Shown one piece after another: positions 16,823-28,018 of a stretch of 64,000 nt of DNA. The notes beneath the pieces were generated by a model. The model was not told the DNA's origin. It saw only the letters and a program-made list of their open reading frames with translations, and made no database searches. The DNA lies in NCBI RefSeq assembly GCF_018847975.1, contig NZ_CP072597.1:5309001-5373000 (forward strand). Reading direction: 5' to 3'. The stretch is from Lysobacter sp. K5869. Lineage in GTDB: Bacteria; Pseudomonadota; Gammaproteobacteria; Xanthomonadales; Xanthomonadaceae. The translations under genes were made by a program, and so were the position numbers. Each line of letters begins with the position of its first letter. Within the stretch, counting starts at the first letter, position 1.

Positions 16823-17318
16823 GCGCAAAGTCCTCGGAAACGGCGGCCGCGCGGTGCGGACGCCTGCGGGGGAAACGGCCGCGCGCGGCCTCGCGGCGGC
16901 GGCGCGGTCGGCGCGGCGGTTTGGGGCCGCCGCGCGCGGGTGGGGAATGAACGCCGGATGGGATGCGCTGCGTTCGATGGCAGTATCGGCATCGGGCGCG
17001 GGCGCGGATATCCGAATTCGATCGGTGCCGTGACGGCCGCTTCGCGTCGAAGCGGGCTCGTCGGATTTCACCGGCTCGCGCTCGCTCGATTTCGTCGCCG
17101 ACGGTGGCGGTCTGATCGATCCGGGCTCAATCGATCCCGATTCGACCGACACCGGCCTAGCGGGCCCGGAGTCGAAACGCCCGGATGCCATCGGCTTCGG
17201 CCAAGTCCGGATCGAACCCGATCGCCTGCGTTCCGACCCACCCGGCTCGCATCGATCAAAACCCAGCCGTGCCCACCGCTACCTGCTTCGCCGACGCGTC
17301 GCTCGCGTCTACGAACGC
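16823..17318. other. Gene-free gap between the EamA and cupin genes
   Basis: About 500 bp with no convincing coding frame and none of the GTAG or ATTCCGGC repeats. It contains several CGATCC/GATTCG-like words around 17090-17230 but no clear palindrome or terminator. The promoter of the EamA gene should be at its left end. Confidence 0.45.
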
Positions 17319-17615
17319 TCACACATCCAAAATCGCCAACGTCCCCCGGCTGCCCGGCGCCACCGCATGGGCGACGCCCGCCGGCACCACGTACAACTGC
17401 CCCGCGCCGACCTCGACGATCTCGCCGCCGATGCTCAGGCGCATCGCGCCGTCGAGCACGAGCAAGCCTTCGGCGAAGTCGTGGATTTCTTCCTCGTAGG
17501 CGCCGGCGTCCATGCGCAACAGCTTGAAATTGGCGCCGCCGAAGCGGCCGATCACGGTCGAACGCCAAGCGGCGGGCAGTTCGGCGGCGGTCGAAAGCAG
17601 GTCGATGAGGCTCAT
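17319..17615 (-). CDS. Small cupin-domain protein
   Basis: A 98-residue single-domain cupin. EEEIHDFAEGLLVLDGAMRL holds the first cupin motif (His and Glu candidates at HDFAEG), and GQLYVVPAGVAHAV the second, with the closing histidine. It has no other domain, so it may be a sugar- or small-molecule-binding protein or a minimal oxygenase. It is divergent from a GcvA-type LysR regulator 136 bp away, which is the likely controller. Downstream there is no clear terminator. Confidence 0.85.
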   Translation of the reverse strand: MSLIDLLSTAAELPAAWRSTVIGRFGGANFKLLRMDAGAYEEEIHDFAEGLLVLDGAMRLSIGGEIVEVGAGQLYVVPAGVAHAVAPGSRGTLAILDV

Positions 17616-17700
17616 GCGCGGGCGATGGCGTGCGGGTCGCGTGGGGGTGCGACGACAATCTGGCTTTTCCCTGCGGCCTATTCTGACTGGCCCACAACCC

Positions 17701-17714
17701 TATGCAAGCGCATA
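17701..17714. promoter_or_regulatory. Short palindrome between the cupin and GcvA-type LysR genes
   Basis: TATGC-AAGC-GCATA, a perfect 5-bp inverted repeat about 38 bp upstream of the regulator start and 86 bp from the cupin start. LysR-type sites often have a T-N11/12-A shape within an interrupted palindrome, so this is a reasonable but weak operator candidate. Confidence 0.35.
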
Positions 17715-17751
17715 CTTTCGCACCCAGCCACAAATATGACTTGAGGCTCCG

Positions 17752-18636
17752 ATGGCGTTGCGAGCGGACTGGCTACCGGCCCTGGCGGCGTTCGAGGCGG
17801 CGGCGCGCCACCAGAACTTCGCCCATGCCGCCGAAGAGCTGCACCTCACCGCCAGTGCGGTCAGCCACCACGTGCGCAAGCTGGAAAGCCGGCTCGGGGT
17901 GACCTTGTTCCAGCGCCACGCGCGCGGGGTCGCGCTGACCGCGCAAGGCCGGCAACTCGCCGACGCGGCCGGCACCGCGCTGGCCGATGTCGACGGCGTG
18001 CTGCGCAGCCTGCGGCTGGCGCGCGAGGAGCGCGACCGGGTCCGCATCACCACCCTGCACTCGCTCGCCTACACCTGGCTGCTGCCGCGCCTGCCCGAGT
18101 TCACCCGCGCGCATCCGCACATCCAGCTCAGCGTCGACACCGAAATCGCGCTGGCACGTTTCGACGACGCCGGCCCGGACCTCGGCATCCGCCACGGCGC
18201 CGGCCACTGGCCCGGGCTGACCTCGCATTTCCTGATGGAAGACGCGCTGTTCCCGGTGACCTCGCCGCGCCTGCCCGGCGTGGAGGCCATCGTCGAACCG
18301 GCGCACATCGCCGACCTGCCGCTGATCGCCGACCACGCCCGCCAAGGCTGGCACGACTGGTTCCGCGCCGCCGGCGTGCACGGGCGCAAGCTCGAAGAGC
18401 GCTACACCTTCAGCGACACCACCGACGCGCTGATGGCCGCCGCGCACGGCCTGGGCGCGGCGCTGGCGCGCGAGCAGATCGTGGTGCCGTACCTGCGCTC
18501 GGGGCAGTTGATGCGCCTGCCCGGGCCGAAGATGGCGGCGCGGTGGTCGTACTACGCGATCTACCCCGCGCACCGGCGGCTGCGCCCGGCGGCGCGGGCG
18601 TTTCTGGAGTGGTTGCTGGCGGTCGAGAAAGATTGA
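17752..18636 (+). CDS. LysR-family regulator, GcvA type
   Basis: A 294-residue regulator with the GcvA-group N-terminus: WLPALAAFEAAARHQNFAHAAEELHLTASAVSHHVRKLE is the helix-turn-helix (residues about 7-45), followed by LGVTLFQRHARGVALTAQG. The effector domain contains RITTLHSLAYTWLLPRLPEF and the GcvA-group FSDTTDALMAAAHGLGAALA segment. Genes of this group often regulate a single adjacent gene; here the divergent cupin is the obvious target. The gene is followed by a 177-bp tandem repeat block. Confidence 0.92.
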   Translation: MALRADWLPALAAFEAAARHQNFAHAAEELHLTASAVSHHVRKLESRLGVTLFQRHARGVALTAQGRQLADAAGTALADVDGVLRSLRLAREERDRVRITTLHSLAYTWLLPRLPEFTRAHPHIQLSVDTEIALARFDDAGPDLGIRHGAGHWPGLTSHFLMEDALFPVTSPRLPGVEAIVEPAHIADLPLIADHARQGWHDWFRAAGVHGRKLEERYTFSDTTDALMAAAHGLGAALAREQIVVPYLRSGQLMRLPGPKMAARWSYYAIYPAHRRLRPAARAFLEWLLAVEKD

Positions 18637-18663
18637 GCCGCCGCGCTGCTTCGGTTTGCTGCC

Positions 18664-19136
18664 TGTAGGAGCTGCGCGAGCTGCGACCGCGGGAATGCGG
18701 CGATTGCGCAAGCTTCGGCGTAGTTGCGTTGTCGCGGTCGCAGCTCGCGCAGCTCCTACAGTCGGATACCCACATTCGACTCGAACGCGCGGCTTCCGCG
18801 CATCAAGAAACGAGCCACCGCGCTGCTTCGATTTACTACCTGTAGGAGCTGCGCAAGCTGCGACCGCGGGAATGCGACGATTGCGAAAGCTTCGGCGCAG
18901 CTGCGTTGTCGCGGTCGCAGCTTGCGCAGCTCCTACAGTCGGATACCCATATTCGACTCGAACGCGTGGCTTCCGCGCATCAAGAAACAAGCCGCCGCGC
19001 CGCGGCGATTTACTACCTGTAGGAGCTGCGCAAGCTGCGACCGCGGGAACACGACGATTGCGGACGCTTCGGCGCAGCTGCGTTGTCGCGGTCGCAGCTC
19101 ACGCAGCTCCTACCGTCGGATACCCACATCCGACTC
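18664..19136. repeat. 177-bp tandem repeat, about 2.7 copies, each with an inverted GTAG pair
   Basis: Three units start with TGTAGGAGCTGCGC at 18664, 18841 and 19018, exactly 177 bp apart; the third is cut at the end of the TfoX gene. Each unit has a left GTAGGAGCTGCG arm, a right CGCAGCTCCTAC arm and an outer spacer (TCGGATACCCAYATTCGACTCGAACGCG...). In units 1 and 2 the variable bases of the two arms change together (GCGCGAGC with GCTCGCGC, GCGCAAGC with GCTTGCGC); in unit 3 they do not. Open frames across the block are repeat translations. Confidence 0.92.
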
Positions 19137-19539
19137 AGGCTCGCGGCTTCTTCTTCGCGGCCGCTTTCTTCGCGACCGTCTTCTTGACCGCCCGCGTCTT
19201 CGCCGGCTTCTTCTTCGCGCCCTTGCGCAGCGCCGCTTCCCACGCCAGCGCCAGCCACGGCCGCATCTCCTGCGGCGATTCCATCGCCTCTTCCGGCACC
19301 GTCCAATAACTGGTCGGCACCGTCTCGCCGCGGCGCGTGTACATGAACGGCCGACACCCGGCCGCTTCGAACCGCGGCCGGGTCTGTTCGTCGGTCTTGA
19401 GGTACACGGTCTCGTCCGACAACAGCCCGATCATCGTGCCCTCGCGGTACACGCCGTGCCCGCCGAACATCCGCCGCGCGTGCAGCGCGGCGAAGCCGGC
19501 GGACAGGTCGTGCAGGTGGGCGATCAGATCCTCGTGCAT
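19135..19539 (-). CDS. TfoX/Sxy N-terminal domain protein with lysine-rich tail
   Basis: A 134-residue protein. Residues about 5-105 match the TfoX N-terminal domain: RRMFGGHGVYREGTMIGLL is the family hallmark, with DETVYLKTDEQTR following and PFMYTRRGETVPTSYWTVPEEAM at the centre. TfoX in enteric bacteria activates competence genes; the single-domain form is widespread and its role is less clear. The last 30 residues are almost all Lys, Ala and Pro (KKKPAKTRAVKKTVAKKAAAKK spans this tail), suggesting nucleic-acid binding. Its stop lies at the edge of the 177-bp tandem repeat, which may have replaced its original downstream sequence. Confidence 0.85.
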   Translation of the reverse strand: MHEDLIAHLHDLSAGFAALHARRMFGGHGVYREGTMIGLLSDETVYLKTDEQTRPRFEAAGCRPFMYTRRGETVPTSYWTVPEEAMESPQEMRPWLALAWEAALRKGAKKKPAKTRAVKKTVAKKAAAKKKPRA

Positions 19540-19568
19540 GACGCGATCCTACCGCCCTCGCCCGCCGC

Positions 19569-22028
<2,460 letters not shown>

Positions 22029-22267
22029 GGCGAGGTCCTTGCGGTGGCTGGGCGGGGCGATCCCCTAGCCTAAAGCCAAGACGACCGTTCGCGCACAGCG
22101 TCGGACCCGGAAATGTGAAGTCGGAAGCGTGACCGCGGACCGCCGATCGGGGCGACGGCGGTCGACCGCGAGGCATGCGCGGCGTGCCGGCCCGAGCCGC
22201 GCCCACGGCCCCGCCGCGAACCGGCCGCGAACCGGCCCGGCCATGCGCCGCGCCCTCGCCCGTCGGC

Positions 22268-23686
22268 TTACTTCGCCGCGTCGCTCTTGGCCGCCGCCTC
22301 GGTCTTCGCCGGCGCCGGCTCGGCGCCGTCCACCCAGCGCGCGAAGAACGCCGACAAGTCGCGGCCGCTGGCGCGCTCCATCGTTTTGCGCAGATCCGCG
22401 GTGGTCGCCGAATGGCCGTAGTAGGCGCGGGTGTAAGTCCGCACGCCGCGCCAGAACGCGCGCTCGCCGATCTCCTCGCGCAGCAGATGCAGGACGTAGG
22501 CGCCCTTCTGGTAGACCACGGCGCGGTCGTCGGCGCTGGGCTTGCTCCAGTTGGCGTAGACCAGCGCGTGGTCCTTGCCGCTCTCGCGCAGCTTGTCCAC
22601 GCGCTTCTTCCAGGCGTCCACGCGCTCGCGGTAGGCGTCTTCGCCGTAGCGGTGCTGCAGGTACGCGGCGGCCATGAAATTGGCGAAGCCCTCGTTGAGC
22701 CAGAACTGGCCCCAATCGAGGTTGGTGACCATGTTGCCCCACCACTGGTGCGCCAGCTCGTGCGCGATCAGGCCCTGCGCCTCGGGCTTTTCCAGCACCT
22801 CGCGGCCGTAGGCCTCGGACATCAGCGAGAAGCCGTCGAGTTCCTGGCCGATGGTTTTGGCCACCAGCACCTGGGTGTACGGGCCGCGGTAACGGATCCC
22901 GGCGCGGCGGCCGAAGAAGCGCAGCATGTCGGCGGTGTCGGCGAACACCTTGCGCAGTTGCGCGCTCTGCAGTTCGGCCGAATAGAAGCGCAGCTCGCCG
23001 TTCTCGCCGGTGCCGGCGGCCTCGTTGTAGCGGCCGGCGGCGAAGCCGTAGACGTAGCTCGGCATCGGCTGGTCCTGGCGCCAGCGATACGAATCGCGGC
23101 GCCCGCCGAGCGCGGACTTGGACACCAGCCGGCCGTTGCCGACCGCCTTGAGGCCGCTGGGCACGGTCAGGGTCAGATCGAAGCTGGCGCGTTCGGACGG
23201 CGCGTCGATGCAGACCAGCCACTGGCTGGTGGAGAAGATCGTATAGACCTCGCCGCGATCGGGATGGAACTCCAGGCCGTAGCGCGGCGCGCCGCGGTAG
23301 GCGATGTCGATCTCGTGGCGCTCGCCGAACTTGCCGGGCTTGGGCAGGCGCACGCGCAGGCGCTGCTCGGCTTTCTCGAAGCTCAGCGCCTGACCGTGCT
23401 CGGAGACCTTGTCGATGTCCAGGTCGCCGGCGTCGAACTCCAGTTGCTGGGCGCCGTCGGCGCGCAGGGCGAGGCGGATCGAGACCTGACCGCGCAGGGT
23501 CTTGGCGGCGATGTCGGGTTCGATCCGCGCGGTGTAATGCAGCACGTCGAGATTGGCCCCGGCGCGCGCCGGCGCCGCGCCCTGCGCCGCGGCCGCGAGC
23601 GGCAGCGCCCACAGCGCCGCGGCGAGCGCGCCGCGCGCGCGGTCGCGCAGGCGTGGGCGGGACGGAGAATTCGGGGCGGCTGGCAT
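22268..23686 (-). CDS. M1-family metallopeptidase (aminopeptidase N-like), secreted
   Basis: A 472-residue zinc peptidase. The chosen ATG gives MPAAPNSPSRPRLRDRA followed by a hydrophobic export signal (ALAAALWALPLAAAAQG). Residues about 45-240 are the M1 N-terminal beta domain; the catalytic domain has HELAH at 309-313 and the third zinc ligand Glu332 in WLNEGFANF, the standard HExxH-18-E arrangement. The usual GxMEN exopeptidase loop appears only as SLMSE (in DGFSLMSEAYG), so substrate anchoring may differ. At 472 residues it lacks the long C-terminal domain of aminopeptidase N. It is followed on the same strand by a TonB receptor and is divergent from the GH64 glucanase. Confidence 0.88.
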   Translation of the reverse strand: MPAAPNSPSRPRLRDRARGALAAALWALPLAAAAQGAAPARAGANLDVLHYTARIEPDIAAKTLRGQVSIRLALRADGAQQLEFDAGDLDIDKVSEHGQALSFEKAEQRLRVRLPKPGKFGERHEIDIAYRGAPRYGLEFHPDRGEVYTIFSTSQWLVCIDAPSERASFDLTLTVPSGLKAVGNGRLVSKSALGGRRDSYRWRQDQPMPSYVYGFAAGRYNEAAGTGENGELRFYSAELQSAQLRKVFADTADMLRFFGRRAGIRYRGPYTQVLVAKTIGQELDGFSLMSEAYGREVLEKPEAQGLIAHELAHQWWGNMVTNLDWGQFWLNEGFANFMAAAYLQHRYGEDAYRERVDAWKKRVDKLRESGKDHALVYANWSKPSADDRAVVYQKGAYVLHLLREEIGERAFWRGVRTYTRAYYGHSATTADLRKTMERASGRDLSAFFARWVDGAEPAPAKTEAAAKSDAAK

Positions 23687-23971
23687 ATCGGCGGTTCGTC
23701 CTTCGCTGCGCGGCGCCGGGGCGCCGCGTTCCTGACATCGGTGGGGGTACGACGGCCGCCGAACGGACAATCCGACGGCGACAAGGTCGCCGATGATCGC
23801 GCAACCGCGCGCCGCGCTGAACCCACTTTTGGCGGAGGCCGCGCCGCGCGCGAGGCAATCCGGCAGATGCGGTAAACCGCGGCGCGCATTCAGTTTCGAC
23901 CGTAATCGCTTTCTCGCCTCCAGCCGCCCGCGTACGGTCGCGGCGCGTCGGCGATCTGCGGCCGCGATCAC

Positions 23972-23985
23972 TGACAGCGCTGTCA
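23972..23985. promoter_or_regulatory. LacI-type operator upstream of the GH64 glucanase
   Basis: TGACAGCGCTGTCA is a perfect 14-bp palindrome with the central CG and TGA/TCA ends typical of LacI/GalR-family operators that control sugar-use genes in xanthomonads and relatives. It lies 128 bp before the glucanase start and 285 bp from the M1 peptidase start. No LacI gene is in the window, so a regulator elsewhere would have to bind it. Confidence 0.65.
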
Positions 23986-24113
23986 TCGACAGGACAAGGT
24001 GCGGGCCGTGGGCGCGCCGCGCCCGCATCCGTCCACGCAAGCCCTCCGGCTTCCCCGCGCGCCGTCGCCGGCGCAACCCGCCGTCGCGCTTGCCCCATCC
24101 AGGAGCCGCAACG

Positions 24114-25301
24114 ATGGTCACCCGCCGCACCTTCCTCGGCGCCGGCGCCGCCGCGCTCGCCGTCCCGCTGCTGCCGCGCCGCGCCTTCGCCGCCACCCCG
24201 GCGCGCTTCAACCTCGCCCTGCTCAACGCCTCCGGGCAGAACACGGCCTATGCCTACGTCACCGGGTTCGACAACGGCCGCCCGCTGTTCGTGCGCGCCG
24301 ACGGCAGCGCCTATTACCCGCCCTCGCCGTCGGCGCCGGTCACGCCGCTGGGCGCGGACTGCGCGATTCCGCTCGGCGCCAACGGCAGCACCGCGCGCGT
24401 GTCGGTGCCGCGCATGTACGGCGCGCGGATCTACCTCGTCACCGGCAGCAAGCTGGATTTCTACGTCAACCCCGGCCCGGCGGTGGTGCATCCGAGCTTC
24501 CTCAACGCCAGCGACACCAACTTCAACAAGAACTGGTCGTTCGCCGAGTTCACCTTCAACGAGTACGAACTGTTCGCCAACATCAGCTACGTCGATTTCG
24601 TCGCCGCGCCGCTGGGGCTGTCGCTACGTTCGTTGTCGGGCCGCAGCGAGACGATTCCGGGCTTGCCGGCCGGCGCGCTGGATCCGATCTGCTATGCCCT
24701 GCAGCAACAGGCCACGCAAGAGGGCTCGGCCTGGAACTCGCTGATCCAGCGCGGCCCGGACGGCCGCAACCTGCGCGCGATGAGCGCGCACTATCAGGCC
24801 GCGCGCTTCCAGAACTATCTGGCCGGCTACATCGACGCGTGCTGGAACAAATACCGCGGCACCACGCTCACCGTGGACACCCAATCGGGCTTCGGCGTGC
24901 TGACCGCGCGCGTGGGCGGCGACAACCTGCTGCGCTTCAACAACGGCGAAGCCTTCGCCAAGCCCAGCACCGCCGACGTGCTCAGCTGCGACAGCGGCCC
25001 CTTCAGCCTCGGCGGCGCCAGCGAAGCGCGCAAGGCGATCATCCCGCGCCTGGCCGCGGCCTTGAACCGCACCACCCTGCTCGACAACCCGAACCAGCCC
25101 AACGGCGAAGTCGCCAGCCGTTTCTACCGCAACGCCCAGACCAACCACTACGCGCGGCTGGTGCACGAGCGTCTGCCGGACAACCGCGGCTACGCCTTCC
25201 CCTACGACGACGTCACCCCGAGCGGCGGCCCGGATTTCAGCGGCGCGGCGCGGTCGGGGGATCCGGATACGTTGACGGTGACGCTGCGGGCGTTGCGCTG
25301 A
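24114..25301 (+). CDS. Tat-exported GH64 beta-1,3-glucanase
   Basis: A 395-residue glycoside hydrolase of family 64, thaumatin-like-fold endo-beta-1,3-glucanases that release laminaripentaose and attack fungal cell walls. The N-terminus MVTRRTFLGAGAAALAVPLL carries a twin-arginine signal ending near RRAFAA. The family core SFAEFTFNEYELFANISYVDF contains Glu145 and Asp161; their 16-residue spacing matches the catalytic Glu154/Asp170 pair I recall for the Streptomyces enzyme. RGTTLTVDTQSGFGVLTARV and VNPGPAVVHPSFLN are further conserved parts. There is no carbohydrate-binding module. Tat export suggests folding before secretion. The LacI-type operator upstream suggests induction by a sugar. Confidence 0.88.
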   Translation: MVTRRTFLGAGAAALAVPLLPRRAFAATPARFNLALLNASGQNTAYAYVTGFDNGRPLFVRADGSAYYPPSPSAPVTPLGADCAIPLGANGSTARVSVPRMYGARIYLVTGSKLDFYVNPGPAVVHPSFLNASDTNFNKNWSFAEFTFNEYELFANISYVDFVAAPLGLSLRSLSGRSETIPGLPAGALDPICYALQQQATQEGSAWNSLIQRGPDGRNLRAMSAHYQAARFQNYLAGYIDACWNKYRGTTLTVDTQSGFGVLTARVGGDNLLRFNNGEAFAKPSTADVLSCDSGPFSLGGASEARKAIIPRLAAALNRTTLLDNPNQPNGEVASRFYRNAQTNHYARLVHERLPDNRGYAFPYDDVTPSGGPDFSGAARSGDPDTLTVTLRALR

Positions 25302-25525
25302 GGCGAGGCGGGCGGCGGGTGTCGCACGCGGGGCTTCGGTCCCGGTGCGTTCGCGTTCGTTCGTGGTGGGCGGACACGCACGCATCGGGACCGGGGCGCC
25401 CGTGCGGACGCGAGGCATCGGCTGCCGCAACCCGGCCCGCCCGTTCCCGGCCCGGCACCGGGCTTCACGGCGCCTGCGCCCCTCCCGCCGCATGCTCCGC
25501 CCGACTTCCAACGACGCGAGCCGCC

Positions 25526-25921
25526 ATGAACACCGAGCGCTGGTCCGACCTGGGCAAACTGATCCTGCGCCTGACCCTGGGCGTGCTGATCCTGCTGCAC
25601 GGCATCGCCAAACTGCGCGGCGGCACCGAGGGCATCGTCGGCATGGTCGAATCGCACGGCCTGCCCGGCTTTCTCGGCTACGGCGTGCTGCTCGGCGAAG
25701 TGCTCGGCCCCGCCCTGCTGATCTTCGGCTGGCACGCGCGCATCGGCGCGGTGCTGATCGCCGGCAACATGCTGGTGGCGATCGCGCTGGTCCACCTGGG
25801 GCAGCTGGGCCAGCTCAACGAACAAGGCGGCTGGATGATCGAGTTGCAGGCGATGTTCCTGGCCACGGCCGCGGCGGTGGTGCTGCTGGGACCGGGGAAG
25901 TATTCGCTCAACGGTAAATGA
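25526..25921 (+). CDS. DoxX-family inner-membrane protein
   Basis: A 131-residue DoxX protein with four predicted helices: LGKLILRLTLGVLILLHGIAKL opens it, with GYGVLLGEVLGPALLIFG, GAVLIAGNMLVAIALVHLG and a final MFLATAAAVVLLGPGKYSL. The first helix with LHGIxKL and the GE in helix 2 are family features. Members have been linked to redox or quinone-related membrane functions but no reaction is settled for this type. It stands alone, 224 bp after the glucanase, with an ATG I chose because the hydrophobic domain begins soon after. A tandem repeat block follows. Confidence 0.88.
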   Translation: MNTERWSDLGKLILRLTLGVLILLHGIAKLRGGTEGIVGMVESHGLPGFLGYGVLLGEVLGPALLIFGWHARIGAVLIAGNMLVAIALVHLGQLGQLNEQGGWMIELQAMFLATAAAVVLLGPGKYSLNGK

Positions 25922-25941
25922 CGGGGTTTGCGGCTGCTTCG

Positions 25942-26330
25942 TGTAGGAGCGGCGTGAGCCGCGACTGCGTTGCAGTAGGTCGCGCCGTAAGCGCGGTGTC
26001 GCGGTCGCAGCTTGCGCAGCTCCTACAGTCGGACTTCCGGCCACGTCGCGGCTTCGGGCTCGCCCTGTAGGAGCGGCGCGAGCCGCGACCGCGTTTCAGC
26101 AGGTCTCGCCGCAAGCGCTGTGTCGCGGTCGCAGCTTGCGCAGCTCCTACGGTCGGACTTCCAGCCACGTCGCGGCTTCGGGCTCGCCTTGTAGGAGCGG
26201 CGTGAGCCGCGACCGGGTTGCAGCAGGTTGCGCCGCAAGCGCGGTGTCGCGGTCGCAGCTTACGCAGCTCCTACGCTGCGTCGCCGCGTCGGGCTCGCCC
26301 TGTAGGAGCGGCGCGAGCCGCGACCGCGCA
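25942..26330. repeat. 124-bp tandem repeat array (three to four units)
   Basis: Units begin TGTAGGAGCGGCG at 25942, 26066, 26190 and 26301: two exact 124-bp steps, then 111 bp where part of the spacer is missing. Each unit has a left GTAGGAGCGGCGYGAGCCGC arm, a right arm ending GCAGCTTRCGCAGCTCCTAC, and the spacer TCGGACTTCCRGCCACGTCG. It is the same unit, including the spacer, as the array at 45.3-46.0 kb. The last unit ends as a lone left arm near the dbpA stop. Confidence 0.92.
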
Positions 26331-26374
26331 CCGACAGATCGCGCCGCAAGCGCGAGGCCGCGTCCGAACCCCGC

Positions 26375-27790
26375 TTACAACCGGTTGACCCGGAACTTCC
26401 GCCCCTTGATCTTCCCCTCGCGCAACCGCGCCAGCGCCGCGGCGGCTTGCCCGCGCGCGACGGCCACGTACGAGCGGGTGGCGAACACGTTGATCTTTCC
26501 CACCGATTCGGCCTTGAGCCCGGCCTCGCCGGTCAACGCGCCGAGGATGTCGCCGGGACGCAGCTTGTCGGTCTTGCCGGCATCGATGCGCAAGGTCGCC
26601 ATCGGCGCGGCCGGCGCGTTGCGGGCCTTGCCGCCGAGCGGCTGGGTGCTGCGCCATTGCAGAGGCGCGCCCATGCGCTGCGCGATCTGCTCGGCGCGCG
26701 CGGTCTCGCGCGGGCCGCACAGGCTCAGCGCGACGCCGCCGCGGCCGGCGCGGCCGGTACGGCCGATGCGGTGCACGTACACGTCGGGATCGGTCGGCAG
26801 GTCGTAGTTCACCACCGCGCCGAGGTCTTCCACGTCCAAGCCGCGCGCCGCCACGTCGCTGGCGACCAGCACGTTGCAGCTGCGGTTGGCGAAGCGCACC
26901 AGCACTTCGTCGCGGTCGCGCTGCTCCATCTCGCCGTGCAGCGCCAGCGCGGTGAAGCCGTAGTGTTCGAGCGAACCGACCACTTCCTCGGTGTCCTTGC
27001 GCATGTTGCAGAACACCACGCACGACTCGGGGCGGTATTCCAGCAGCAGCGCGCCGAGCAGCGGCGTCTTGCGCGCGGCTTCGGCTTCGTAGAAGTACTG
27101 TTCGATGCGCGGCGCCGAGGCTTCGCCTTCGACCGTCACCTCGACCGGATCGCGCAGCGCGTTGCGGCCCAGCTCGCGGATCGCCTCGGGGAACGTCGCC
27201 GAAAACAGCAAGCCCTGACGGGTCTTGGGCGTCTTGCGCACGATCTCGCGCACGGCCTCTTCGAAGCCCATGTCGAACATGCGGTCGGCCTCGTCGAACA
27301 CCAGCGTGCGCAAGCCGTCGAGCTTGAGCGCGCCGTGGCGCAGCAGTTCCTGCAGGCGCCCGGGCGTGCCGACGGCGACGTGCGGTGCGTGTTCCAGCGA
27401 GGCCAACTGCGGCCCCACCGGCATGCCGCCGCACAGCACCGAAACCTTGAGGTTGCCGATGGCGAAGGCGAGCTTGCGCAATTGCTGGCCGACCTGATCG
27501 GCCAGCTCGCGGGTCGGGCACAGCACCAGCGCCTGGGTGCGGATCGCCGACGGATCGAGACGATGCAGCAGGCCCAGGCCGAACGCCGCGGTCTTGCCGC
27601 TGCCGGTCGGCGCCTGGGCGAGCACATCGCGGCCGTCGAGGATGGCCGGCAACGCGCGCGCCTGAACCGGGGTCATGGCGGTGTAGCCGAGCGCGGCCAC
27701 GCCCTGGAGCAGGGCCGGGCTGAGGGAAAGGGTGTCGAAACCGGCGCCAGCGGCCGGAGCGGCCGGGGCCGCGGGGGTGTTGGAATCCAT
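26375..27790 (-). CDS. dbpA: DEAD-box RNA helicase DbpA
   Basis: A 471-residue ATP-dependent RNA helicase. Motifs in order: Q motif around Phe18-Gln43, Walker A PTGSGKT at 61-67, PTRELA at 92-97, GG and TPGR, DEAD at 166-169, SAT at 197-199, then in the second RecA domain ALHGEMEQRDRDEVL, ASDVAARGLD and HRIGRTGR. The final 75 residues (TLRIDAGKTDKLRPGDILGALTGEAGL...ATRSYVAVARG) form the DbpA RNA-binding domain, which recognises hairpin 92 of 23S rRNA during 50S ribosome assembly. It is a single gene with repeat DNA at its 3' end. Confidence 0.94.
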   Translation of the reverse strand: MDSNTPAAPAAPAAGAGFDTLSLSPALLQGVAALGYTAMTPVQARALPAILDGRDVLAQAPTGSGKTAAFGLGLLHRLDPSAIRTQALVLCPTRELADQVGQQLRKLAFAIGNLKVSVLCGGMPVGPQLASLEHAPHVAVGTPGRLQELLRHGALKLDGLRTLVFDEADRMFDMGFEEAVREIVRKTPKTRQGLLFSATFPEAIRELGRNALRDPVEVTVEGEASAPRIEQYFYEAEAARKTPLLGALLLEYRPESCVVFCNMRKDTEEVVGSLEHYGFTALALHGEMEQRDRDEVLVRFANRSCNVLVASDVAARGLDVEDLGAVVNYDLPTDPDVYVHRIGRTGRAGRGGVALSLCGPRETARAEQIAQRMGAPLQWRSTQPLGGKARNAPAAPMATLRIDAGKTDKLRPGDILGALTGEAGLKAESVGKINVFATRSYVAVARGQAAAALARLREGKIKGRKFRVNRL

Positions 27791-28018
27791 GGCGACATGA
27801 TCGCAGGTTCGGATGCGGGCCGGGGCAGCGCGGGGTTTGGGCGTGCCGGTTCCGGCGGTCGAAGACGGGTGAACTCAGGGATTCGGGGCGTCGGAGTGGG
27901 GCGGCGAAGCGGCGCCGCAGCGGTCGATCGCGGGTTGCGCCGCCCTTACGGCCGCGCGGCGCGACGCGGCGGTATGCTGCCGACGGGCGCCCCGGCGCGC
28001 TCGCGCGGGGAGACCGTC

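Noticed and set aside
18656..19309. 217-codon plus-strand frame with repeated peptides (LLPVGAAQAATAG type)
   Set aside because: It translates the 177-bp tandem repeat, which happens to be divisible by three, and runs antisense into the TfoX gene.
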